Origin: Haematococcus lacustris
Taxonomy: Eukaryota; Chlorophyta; Chlorophyceae; Chlamydomonadales; Haematococcaceae
Assembly: GCA_030144725.1 (NCBI GenBank)
Contig: JASKMD010000019.1
Span: forward strand, 3,470,179 to 3,534,178
Direction: 5' to 3'
DNA: 64,000 bases
The position numbers and the translations under genes were made by a program. Shown here one piece after another: positions 20,205-30,500 of the stretch. Each line of letters starts with the position of its first letter. Positions within the stretch are counted from its first letter, which is position 1. The notes under the pieces are model-generated. The model searched no databases, was not told the origin of the DNA, and was given only the letters and a program-made list of their open reading frames with translations.

Positions 20205-20635
20205 GGGGGGGGGGCACATCGTGATGCTTTAGCTTTCGACTCACAACACAGCTTTTATGTGGATTTTTGGTGCCATCAGGGCCTCAACCCCATAGTAATG
20301 ACATGCCTGAAGTGGGGGTAGCAAGTGTCTGTGAGAGTTGGCTGTGAAGGGGCTGGCTCAACTTAGGTTACTTTAGTTTGAAAACCCATGTTTTCGGGTG
20401 GGCTCCACTTTCCGGGCTGCAGCTGCCCAACCACTTTGACTCGTGAAAAAACATGGGCACTGACGGGTAGTAGACTTCAAGCTCTACACGTGGGTATGAG
20501 TTGCTTGCCGAGCAGCCAACCCGTTGTGAGACTACACTGTTTTCTGGAAGAAAGTGGCTCAACTTAGGCATTTATCTGTGTACGGGAACCCACTCCAAGC
20601 TGCCCACTCCATGTTGCCCGCTCCGAGTTGCTACG

Positions 20636-20722
20636 CCAAGGGTAGGGTAGGGAGAGGGCTGCTACGCCAAGGGTAGGGTAGGGAGAGGGCTGCTACGCCA
20701 AGGGTAGGGTAGGGAGAGGGTT
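20636..20722. repeat. 31-bp tandem repeat, 3 copies
   Basis: CTACGCCAAGGGTAGGGTAG plus GGAGAGGG is repeated three times directly after the pogo-like element. Confidence 0.85.
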
Positions 20723-21042
20723 GCACATCGTGCGTGCGTTGTGGGGCGGGGGGTGGGAAAGGGGGGAGGTAGGTGGGGTGGCAAACTTGGAGGTGGTGGG
20801 ACAGGGGAGGGGAGGGGGAAGGGGGAAGGAGGAAGGGGGGAAGAGGGAAGGGCTGACAATGGGACCTGCAGTAAACAAGGAGCAACTTTGCGGTTAGGCT
20901 GGGCATCGGACCACTCATGTGCAAGGGCTGGCCACTCACACTTTGCTAGCGCCACTTCTATACCTACCTGGCAGCGCCTCCATGGCTGCAGCTCCTGGCT
21001 GCTCCTGCGCTCCATGCGCCTGCTTCTTGTGGTAGGGTGATG

Positions 21043-21390
21043 GAGGAGGGGGTGGGGGTGGGGGTGGGGGTGGGGGTGGGGGTGGGGGTGAGGGTGGGGG
21101 TGGGGGTGGGGGTGGGGGTGGGGGTGGGGGTGGGGGTGGGGGTGGGGGTGGGGGTGGGGGTGGGGGTGGGGGTGGGGGTGGGGGTGGGGGTGGGGGTGGG
21201 GGTGGGGGTGGGGGTGGGGGTGGGGGTGGGGGTGGGGGTGGGGGTGGGGGTGGGGGTGGGGGTGGGGGTGGGGGTGGGGGTGGGGGTGGGGGTGGGGGTG
21301 GGGGTGGGGGTGGGGGTGGGGGTGGGGGTGGGGGTGGGGGTGGGGGTGGGGGTGGGGGTGGGGGTGGGGGTGGGGGTGGGGGTGGGGGAG
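21043..21390. repeat. (GGGGGT)n hexanucleotide array, ~58 units
   Basis: Almost pure, with one GAGGGT unit near 21089 and GGGGGA at the end. The plus strand has dense G-quadruplex potential. Confidence 0.97.
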
Positions 21391-21562
21391 GGGGAGGGGG
21401 AGGGAAGGGGGATGGGTGTGGCCACTAGAACCTGCAAACAACAACAAGGGCATGACAGGAGGTCAGAGTTGGGACCACACAGTTACAAGGTCATGACAGG
21501 CGGTCAGAGTTGGTGAGGGATGTGAGATGATAGGTAGGGGTAGGGAGGGGAGGTGACGGAGA

Positions 21563-22276
21563 GGGCTGGGCTGGGCTGGGCTGGGCTGGGCTGGGCTGGG
21601 CTGGGCTGGGCTGGGCTGGGCTGGGCTGGGCTGGGCTGGGCTGGGCTGGGCTGGGCTGGGCTGGGCTGGGCTGGGCTGGGCTGGGCTGGGCTGGGCTGGG
21701 CTGGGCTGGGCTGGGCTGGGCTGGGCTGGGCTGGGCTGGGCTGGGCTGGGCTGGGCTGGGCTGGGCTGGGCTGGGCTGGGCTGGGCTGGGCTGGGCTGGG
21801 CTGGGCTGGGCTGGGCTGGGCTGGGCTGGGCTGGGCTGGGCTGGGCTGGGCTGGGCTGGGCTGGGCTGGGCTGGGCTGGGCTGGGCTGGGCTGGGCTGGG
21901 CTGGGCTGGGCTGGGCTGGGCTGGGCTGGGCTGGGCTGGGCTGGGCTGGGCTGGGCTGGGCTGGGCTGGGCTGGGCTGGGCTGGGCTGGGCTGGGCTGGG
22001 CTGGGCTGGGCTGGGCTGGGCTGGGCTGGGCTGGGCTGGGCTGGGCTGGGCTGGGCTGGGCTGGGCTGGGCTGGGCTGGGCTGGGCTGGGCTGGGCTGGG
22101 CTGGGCTGGGCTGGGCTGGGCTGGGCTGGGCTGGGCTGGGCTGGGCTGGGCTGGGCTGGGCTGGGCTGGGCTGGGCTGGGCTGGGCTGGGCTGGGCTGGG
22201 CTGGGCTGGGCTGGGCTGGGCTGGGCTGGGCTGGGCTGGGCTGGGCTGGGCTGGGCTGGGCTGGGCTGGGCTGGGG
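21563..22276. repeat. (GGGCT)n pentanucleotide array, ~142 units
   Basis: The same unit as the AGCCC arrays but on the opposite strand. No interruption is visible. It lies inside the CACTA-like element. Confidence 0.98.
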
Positions 22277-22990
22277 AGTTGGGTAGGGAAGGGGCTTTTT
22301 TCTCCTCGCTGCTTCTGGCTGCTGCTCTACACCATCGCAGCCTTGCCTGCAATCACCAAGCATACTACACATGTGATGCTCATGGTCAAGGCTGTTGCCA
22401 CACTCCTGGCAAGCATGGCAAGCCTATGCTGATGCCACACACCTGTTGCTTTGAGTCATGCCATGTAGTTGTAGCTGTTGTTGTGCACTTGAAGTGTTTG
22501 ACAACAAGACAAGACATGCTGGACATTTGCTGCACCTCGAGGTTGCACCTCCTAACTGCTCCGAGTGCTTATTCGCCCCACCGCTGTGCGCTTTCCCCTT
22601 CTCCTCCGATCTTATCTTTGCTATCTCACTTGCACAAGCAACGCATGACACATTGATGCTATGCGATCGCACCTGTGTAGTCTTTGTCCATTCTCTTGCT
22701 TCCCTTACTCCACCGACCCGCGCCTCCCTTGCTCCTCCGATCCGACTGCTTATCGCCGCGCCTCCTGGCTACGACTTGTTAATGTACCTTCTGGCTCCTA
22801 GTCGCGCTTCCTCATTGTGACTGGTCGCAGATGCCTGCGAGGCTGGAGGCTGATAGTGGCCGACATGGGGGCTACTTCGCGAAGTCGCGACCTTAAGCCT
22901 AGTTGTGAGGCTACTCGTAGCTGGTCGTGGCTGCTTTGAGGATTGGTCTTAGTGTGCATGCGGTTTGGCTGCATGGTACTTCAAATGCCG
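22277..22990. other. Unassigned interior sequence of the CACTA-like element
   Basis: Unique, moderately GC-rich sequence. The longest open readings have no recognisable domain. I see no gene here. Confidence 0.5.
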
Positions 22991-22998
22991 AGGTGTGC

Positions 22999-23626
22999 GT
23001 CTGTACAGATAAATACCCCCGGGAATCTGTACAGAAACACCTCTTGCCATCTGTACAGATACCACTTGTCGACATCTGTACAGATTTTATCCTTGCTATC
23101 TGTTCAGATTTAATCTTGGGGCATCTGTACAGATAATTATAGGTTAATCTGTACAGATGCTTATTATCGCCATCTGTACAGATAAATACCCCCGGGAATC
23201 TGTACAGAAACACCTCTTGCCATCTGTACAGATACCACTTGTCGACATCTGTACAGATTTTATCCTTGCTATCTGTTCAGATTTAATCTTTGGGCATCTG
23301 TACAGATATTTATATGTTTGTCTGTACAGATGCTAATTATCGCCATCTGTACAGATATACATCCCCGGGAATCTGTACAGATAGCCTCTCACTATCTGTA
23401 CAGATGTTACCTTAATGCTATCTGTACAGATTTACCTATAAATATCTGTACAGATGCCAACAATTAAGAATCTGTACAGATATCCCAAAATAATCTGTAC
23501 AGATTCCTAAGGTTAGCTATCTGTACAGATGCAAGGAAGGCATCTGTACAGATGCCGCATATCCTTGGGGCCATCGACAGCATCTGTACAGATGGCGGGC
23601 CCATTAGACGGGCATCTGTACAGATT
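22999..23626. repeat. Right subterminal array of ATCTGTACAGAT palindromes
   Basis: About 25 copies of the 12-bp palindrome or close variants at 20-28 bp spacing. A ~172-bp block (starting CTGTACAGATAAATACCCCC) is duplicated at about 22999 and 23171. Confidence 0.93.
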
Positions 23627-23804
23627 CCCAAAAAGGGGGGGGTACCTCGCGCGCGGATCGATGTATCTTCGCAACCGCTGCGAGTTAGGACTTCCTTCAA
23701 GAGCGAGGTCCCCCTTAAACTCAACGCTCTATCGTTCTATCGGAGCAGAAAGTCCATCCGATGCAAAAAAGGCCCCCGCGTCGGCCTTATTTATCGTGAG
23801 TGCT

Positions 23805-25700
23805 TGTTGGCAAAAAGCCACTCATCACCCAGGAGCACGTCATAGCCTCGCACAAAGCTGGGCATGACTGTCAGCTTGCTTGTGATACAGTGACCAGGCA
23901 GACATAAGTCTACAGTGGCAAACTGATTGCAAGACAGAGTGGTGTTGTCAGCCAGGGACCACTGTTGTGCTTTGGGGAGAGACTCCAATGGCAGTGCATG
24001 CTTCAAAGCAAAGGCAGTGCTGATAAAGGAGTGTGTGGCACCAGTGACCAGCAGCCAGCAGCCAGCAGCCACTGATGAGCTTTGCAGCACAAGCTTTATG
24101 GCAATGTGGGCTTGACAGCAAAGTCGGTGCCGATCAATGAGTGTGTGGGGTTACAGCATACAGCCAGTCATCACCCAAAAACACATCATACCGCGGTGCG
24201 GCGGGGCAGCAGACGGCGGAGCCGTGGAAGCTGCAGGGTAGGCACGGGGAGTGGCGGAGCCACCAGCGCCACCGGCGCGACCGGAGTGACCAGGCCGGAG
24301 TAAGAGTGAGGGCTGCCAGGACGGCGGCGATCTGCGGACGAACAGCAGCCACAACACTAACACCACCACACTTGCTTGGGGTGACCCCAGAACCAGCAGC
24401 ATCTACATTGCCCTTGTGGTTGTGTATGGCTGAAGCCACAGCATCGTCAAGAGTGGGGTGTGCCAAGGACATGAAGTCCTTTGCCACTGGGCCAGTTGGG
24501 GGGTGAGGCCCCCCTAAACAGTGACCACAGTCAAAGCCATGTTCATGCACCCTGTACCACACAAAGTGATGGTATTGCTGGAGTATGTAATGTACTCCTG
24601 CAGGGTCACACTTAGAGACATGCACAACAGCTTAGAGTTGATTAGCTAGCCATGAGCATGGTTAAGGTCAGGCACAAAGTCCTCCCCTACCATCTCGATG
24701 AAGTGCTTGCAAAGATAGTCTCATGGGGTATACCCACTGTGTATCAAGGCATCTGAATACCTGATGGACTTGAACATGAGCATGGCAGTGCAAGGGCAGG
24801 ATTAAGGTTATTGTTAGCACATTGCACCTCCAGATCCTTAAGGAAGGTGACAGCACGTTTACCCTGAGCAAGGCTGTTATCAGACCAACGCTCAACAGGG
24901 GGCAAGCCCCTGTGGGGGTGCACCACAGCGTCAGGTGCCAAAGGCACAGCAGCAGGTGGGAGTGGGGCAGAGCCACCAGCTAGCCCAGCATACTTCTGAC
25001 GGATTGCAGCATTAGATGCTGATGGCTTGGGGACAGGCCTACTAGGGCTCTGTCCTACGGGAGTCCAGCCAGAGGCAGGAGCACCCTGGGCCACTGTGGC
25101 TTGTGCAGCAGTGTATGCAGCACGTGCAACAGATGCAGCAGCAGCAGTAGTGCATGGAGCATTGTGCACAGCAGGTTGGGCAGCAGGCTGGGCAGCAGAG
25201 GCACCATTACCTTCATGGGCTGCAGCATAAGCATGGGGACCTGTAGACCCACCTGCAGGCTGGGGACCAGCCTCCTGCAAGCCAATAGACTGATGTGCAA
25301 CAGCAGCAACACTGTGCACAGCAGGCTGGGCAGCAGGTTGAGCAGCAGGCTGAGCAGCAGAGGTGCCATTGCCTATAAGGCTGCAACAGAAGCATGGGGA
25401 CATGTAGACCCACCTGCAGGCTGGGGACCAGCCTCCTGCAAGCAAGCAGACTGGGGTACACCAGCATTAGCAGCAAGTCGACGAGCAGTGAAACATTGCA
25501 TGTCGAAGATGCTAGCCACAGTATTGCAAGGCTGCATTTCTGCTTGCATGGAGGGCTGAGCCCGGCTGGGGCGCAAGAGCAAAAGCATCAGCGCGACTTA
25601 CCCCAGCAGCAACGGCTTCAGCAGCGGCAAGGCTCTGCGTGAATAGCGCCCAGGAGGTCCTCGCGGGCCAGGAGGCCGGCCGGAGCTACTCACTAGGCAC
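23805..25700 (-). pseudogene. gag: Ty3 gag and protease of the nested copy, broken
   Basis: The continuation of the Ty3 copy beyond the nested transposon. The Ala/Gln/Pro-rich Gag N-terminal part and VTFLKDLEVQCANNN lie in one 233-codon frame (24744-25445). The later Gag part is in another frame (24134-24625). The protease site near 24035 reads VTGATHSF: the catalytic Asp of the copy at 2848-2859 (DTGATHSF) is Val here. A stop replaces a Gln codon near 25685. Confidence 0.8.
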
Positions 25701-25981
25701 GTCCCGCTCGCCAGCTTTTTCGCCACAGTCACGCTCGCCTGCAAGGTCGACATTCCCTACAATGCACTGGCCCGCTCATAGAGAGAGTCCAGATATGCCT
25801 TATTTTCGGCCCCATTTCGGCGAGCTCGATGCTTTGTGTGTTCCGAGGTTTTGTTTAAGAGCGCTTAGCGCGAGCCTAATCCTCTGCAGTGACTGTGTAA
25901 GTCACGCGAACACTTCGAACCATCTTTTACATGGTCGAGGCGGAGAGTTTACAGTAATTGGCTTATCGGTCGGAAACCACT

Positions 25982-26281
25982 TGTAACGTGCAGCCTCATA
26001 AAGGCGACGTTGGACCGTTTGAACCATATGTAATACTGAGCCGGCCGCGAGGGCACTCGAGCCGCGGGCACTGTAACAGTCGGCCACAAGGCACCACCGT
26101 GAGAAGGCTAGGGCTTAGAACGGGGCCCCCTGGAATCGAACCAGTTGTCCTCACAGCTTACGCTGCTAGGCTTTACCTGCCAACTCACACTAATGCGGTG
26201 TGACCGATATCCTGTAGCTGCCTCGGGTTAACCGCGACAGCCCAGACGACACTAAGGGACTACGCGGAGCGCGCCCTTACA
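25982..26281 (-). repeat. Ty3 5' LTR of the nested copy
   Basis: 300 bp, identical by eye to 13672-13971. The PBS TGGTTTCCGACCGATAAG abuts inside (about 25962-25979), and GGTGA at 26282-26286 is outside. It contains the A-box/B-box pair. Confidence 0.95.
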
Positions 26282-27504
26282 GGTGAGGACAAAGGAAGGT
26301 GGGTTGTAATGGAGGGCTGCTACACCTGCCCCTCCATCTGCCAGCTCTACATCTCCCTACTCTAATGGTGAGTGCATCCAGTACCCATGTCCAATGTTTG
26401 CTTCCGTTGACAAATCGTCACACCATTGCCGCAGGTCTTGTGCGCCTACACCTGAGACTATCGATGCCCTCCCCACTTCTCTCGCCCTCCCCATGGACCT
26501 CTCCTTCCCTTCCCTCCCCTTCCTCCCCTTCCTCCCACACACATATACACCACACCCCAGCAAAAGGTGAGTGCAGGTATGTGGCACCCTGTACCCACCT
26601 TAACCGCTAGCATGCCCCTTGTCACGCTGCAGGATTGATCGTCACACCCTTCCCCATCCCCTTGTCCTCCCCTTTCCCACGCCCACCACCAACGCCCAGC
26701 TTGTCGTCCCTCCACTTCCACCTCTACCCACCCCCCACTTCCCCCCTCCCCGTCACCTCTCCCCTGACATCCCAGCAGCCAGGAGAAAGCCCACCCCACC
26801 CACCCTCTTCCCACCCCTCCCTTCCCCCTCTCCCTCCCTCTCCCCTCCCATACTTGTCAAGCCTCCTCTTCCCCTCTCCCACCCTTCGATTGACGTGGCA
26901 TCGCAACCCCCACCTCACCCCACCTTCCCTTCCCTACACCCTACACTCCCCACCGCAGTCCCACCCCACTGGCGCAAGGGATCACTCCTGGCAAATAAGG
27001 GCTGGCTGGCTCGGCAAACTTGCGAGTTGAGGTCTGAGACTTGGTATGTAGGCTGCTGTGACCTAGTGGAGGAGAAGACTCCCTTGGGCCAAAGTGTAAT
27101 TCTTGATCGTTGTGGTGCTGCTGGACCATCAGCTGGGCCCTCACCCCGAATTTGGCTAAAGGGAGATGGCGCCAACTGACTGAAGTGACTTTTTAAAATT
27201 TCTGAGTATGAGGAGTTGTCAGGCATCAGAATAGAAGCACAACCTAGTAGGTAGCATGTGCAAAGTCAGTGCCAGTAAGGAATGGGGGCCAGTTTACTGA
27301 AACCCTGCACTAGGTTTACTCTCTGTTTGAGGCACAAATAGCCTTTGAAACCTTGTGCAAGGTTTTAATTGACCTTGTGCAGGGTTTCGCAAACCTTGTG
27401 CAAGGTTTCAAGACCGTGTGCAGGGTTTTGCCGACCTTGTGCAGGGTTTCGATCCAAGCATTGATTTTTTCTAAGTCAACCCTGACCTTGTGCAAGGTTT
27501 CGCT
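26282..27504 (+). other. Host repeat unit with exon-intron-like modules
   Basis: The segment is paralogous to 36608-36979 (first part) and 5102-5965 (second part). Splice-like borders are AATG then GTGAGT at 26368, GCAG at 26431-26434, AAAAG then GTGAGT at 26577, and CTGCAG at 26627-26632. These would leave introns of 67 and 56 bp and a Pro/Ser-rich final exon to a TGA near 27030. No domain is recognised, so it may be a non-coding or fast-evolving transcript. From 27305 the 93-bp minisatellite begins, and it is cut at 27504 by a LINE. Confidence 0.4.
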
Positions 27505-30500
27505 AGAGAAGAAGAAGAAGAAGACTACTCCGGTATTCACCGGCGTGCATTAAGGGAGGAGCTACCGCCTGGGGCGCGGCCTGCTCCCACCAATCAAGCA
27601 GGAAAAGAGGCAACCCCCCTACCCTCCCTCCCTCTTAGTAGCCCTGAGTCTGTAGCTTGTCTTTGCGATGGAGTGGGCTGTCTCCACTGCGTGTCTTGTT
27701 AGCTTGTGTAACAGTTTGGTAGTGTTGCCTTGTGAGACCCCCAAGTCCAGGAGGTGTTGCCGTGTGTGTGCTTCATACGTTATGCCACCTATGCCCAGGA
27801 GGATGGGTCTAATCTCAACCATGTGGCCTTCCTTGCGTAAGGTTTGAGCTAGATTGGTGTGTTGGTTGAGTGCCCTGTCTAATTGATCCGTCCACCTTGA
27901 GGCCGAGCAGTACTTGATTTCTATGATGGTGACCCGTTTTGTGACTTTGCCGCTTTTGCCCGCCTTCGCTTGCGGCGTCACCATGAGTGTATCTGGTCTA
28001 GTGGTGTTTTTGGTTGCCGCTGTTTTCAGTCCGAGTGCTCGTAGCGTTGTGTGTAGTGTGTCGTTAGGGAGGTCAAGGTTTTCCTTCGCGCCCTTCTCCC
28101 AGCTGCCGGTGTCCGCAAACCGGATGTACCCGCCCAGGGTTCCCTTGCTGATAGCTTTGACGATGAGGCGACCGGCCCCGTTGTGCCTTTCTTGCACAAG
28201 CGGTAAGGTCTCGCTGCAGCCCGAAAGGAGGTGAGTGGCACTGTCGGCTTCCCCGCAAAGTGGGCAACGGTCGTCAGTCGCCCGTTTCCAGCGCAGAGCT
28301 AGCTTTTGGTTGTAGAGCCCGCCGGTGCGGTAGAGTAGGGCAGTTCGTTGTGCGTGGGTGGAGATGTGCGCGTCGGTCATCACTCTTTCGCCCGCGCCTG
28401 GTGCTGCGACCTTCGTGATTTCTTGGGACATCAGGTAGTAGATGCTGTCTTGGTTGGCAAGGCCAAGCTTGTGTTTGCGGTGCATATGTGCTCGCACGCT
28501 TTGGCGGCAATCCGGCAATGGGGCGGGGATTTCGCCGTCGGCTTCGTTGCTGAGCCAGGTGTTGGTCTCTTTCCGTGTGGTCGGGTGGTAGGCCGGGGTG
28601 TTGGCAAGCTCTGGGTGTAGCGCCGCGTGCTTGGCGAGGGCATCGGCGCCTTCGTTGCCGATAATTCCCGAGTGGGCCCGGACTTTGTAGAATTGGATCG
28701 TGACGGGGCTATCGATGATAAGGGTAGCAATCGCGGTCAGGATGTCGTTGTGCCTGTGTGTGATGAGCGACATCGGGTTAGCGAGGGCTCGGCGGATCTG
28801 GTAGATAGAGCAGAGGCTGTCGGTGGCGATGCGTTTGGCCCCCGCTGTGAGTGCCGCGTGTATCGCCGTGAGTTCCGCCTTGTTAATGGTGTTGCTTTCT
28901 GGGTCGTCCAGGGCGACGGTGATGAGGACGTTGGTCTCCGGGATATAAACCCCCGCCCCGACGCTCGCTGGGGCTGCCCCCGAGGTCTTAATGCAGCTGC
29001 CGTCCGAGTACGCGAGCGTGGCCCATTCGGTGATGGCCATCCGTGGTTGCGTCGTGGAGTGTTGCGTGAGCTGTTGGTGGCTGCGTTGGTGCCCCGCGGT
29101 AGGGAGGTCCCTGTCCAACGGCAGGCGCATGTGTTGTTTGTGGCCGCTGGGGGGTGTGGCCGGCTGGCTTTGATTCGTGGGTCTGTTGTGGATTGGGTGT
29201 GTGTCTCGTTGAGGGTGGAGGGCAGTGGCAGTGCTAGCCAGCCATGCTTGGGGTTTGCCTTTGGTGACGAGTTGTTGTCCCGCTGCATTCCAGATGACGT
29301 AGATGTGGAGGGTGGCGTGCTTGCCTGACTTGGTGCAGTTGGTCTTGGTGGGGGGTATGCTTGCCAGGTGCTGGCAGTATTCTGGGTAGCGTCTTAGGGT
29401 GTCGATGTGTTTGGGGTAGGAGATGCCCTTTTTCCCAGGGATCAGCATGATGGTGGCCATGGCCTCCTCCTGGGTAGCTGAGTGTATAGCATGGTTGACG
29501 CATTTCAGGGCCACCGCATCGTCTGCCGGTACGTTCCATGTGGATAGCCCAGTGTGGCGTACCAGTAGGCAGTTGTGGTGTGCGCCAAAGGCCGTGTCAT
29601 TGATGTCAGGGCTCCAGTAGGTAGTAGTTTCCGGTCTAACTGTGAGTGGATCAGCCCACCTTTGGACGGTGCTAGTGAAGGATCGTGTGGTGTGCAGGGT
29701 GGTAAGGGCCCTGTCCTGTGCCACCCTCATGGGGTGGTGGTTGCTCTGTGTGTCCTGTCTCCTTAGGAGGGCAGCTACTTCTGTGGCCAGGTTGCGTGTG
29801 TGTGGTGTGTGTTGTAGCCAAGCGTGTAGGTGTTGGTGTTGGTCTTTTGTCAGGAGGCCAATCGTGCGACCCGACTCGTCGTGGACCGTGACGTGTTGCA
29901 CTAGGTCGTGCTGTGGCATGATGGGCTCTCCCGTGCTGAGGCTCATCGCGGGGGTGGTCATGTGGGGGTGAAGTTGGAGGAAGGTTTCGCACTTGCCCGT
30001 CCCGATGATGTCCGTCTGCGGGTTAATGGGGTAGGTGTGGAAGGTGGCCTTCGAGTGCAGGTTGGTGCACCGGGGTAGCCAGGTGTGCGGGTCCGGTAGG
30101 CCCTGTCGGGTGTGGGCCGGCAGGTGCGTGTCGGGCCTCGCATGTCTGGCCTCTTGTATCTGCCTGTTTTCCTCGTCGTAGACGCTGCGCTTTGCCATGT
30201 AGTCCAGGTGTGCCGTGATGAGCGGCGCCGGTTCAAAGGTGGGGTGCCAGTGTACTCGTATGAGGTCCGAGTGCGCTGACTGACGCATGGTAGTCTTGAA
30301 GTCATTGCTACCAAACTTGCATATAGGGCACAACCAGTAACCTGGTTCCTTGTGCCCTGACAGGTGGGCTTCCTCAAGGCAGGCTGGGTGGTAGGCCCTC
30401 TTGCAGTTGTGGCACGTTGGGCTGTCTCCTCTTGGTAGCCAGCACAGCTCACAAGTGCACACGTCCTTCGCTTCTTCCCTGCTGATGGGTTCTATGTGTG

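Larger units (their letters stand above)
19045..20580 (+). mobile_element. pogo-like (Tc1/mariner) element with 27-bp TIRs and TA target
   Basis: The left end CACAGATAAATGCCTAAG plus TTGAGCCAC (19045-19071) is exactly inverted at 20554-20580, and TA flanks both sides (19043-19044, 20581-20582). A further inner copy of GGCTCAACTTAGG lies at 20354. It encodes a psq/CENP-B-type DNA-binding N-terminus (19451-19852) and a separate C-terminal-like segment (about 19985-20204), but no DDE catalytic domain is visible, so it is non-autonomous or decayed. It sits inside the CACTA-like element. Confidence 0.8.
17560..23802. mobile_element. CACTA-like DNA transposon, 6.2 kb, no visible transposase
   Basis: Left end CACTCACGATAAACAAGG and right end (inverted) CACTCACGATAAATAAGG form terminal inverted repeats. 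CT flanks both sides (17558-17559, 23803-23804). Removing the insert and one CT restores the Ty3 text, which can be compared with the uninterrupted copy near 2620 (GCCTTGTTGGC). Both ends carry dense arrays of the palindrome ATCTGTACAGAT. TIRs starting CACT plus subterminal repeats are typical of the CACTA/EnSpm group, though their usual TSD is 3 bp. The interior holds minisatellites, a pogo-like element, and two long simple arrays. Confidence 0.75.
13672..26281 (-). mobile_element. Complete Ty3/gypsy copy, defective, with nested transposons
   Basis: LTRs 13672-13971 and 25982-26281 are identical by eye over 300 bp. GGTGA is duplicated at 13667-13671 and 26282-26286, and the empty site with a single GGTGA is seen in the paralogous unit at 36608-36617. 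The interior, read on the minus strand, is gag, protease, RT, RNase H, integrase and a truncated chromodomain. It is split at 17559/23803 by a 6,243-bp DNA transposon. Without that, the element would be about 6.4 kb. Several stops, a frameshift, and loss of the protease Asp make it non-autonomous. Confidence 0.92.
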
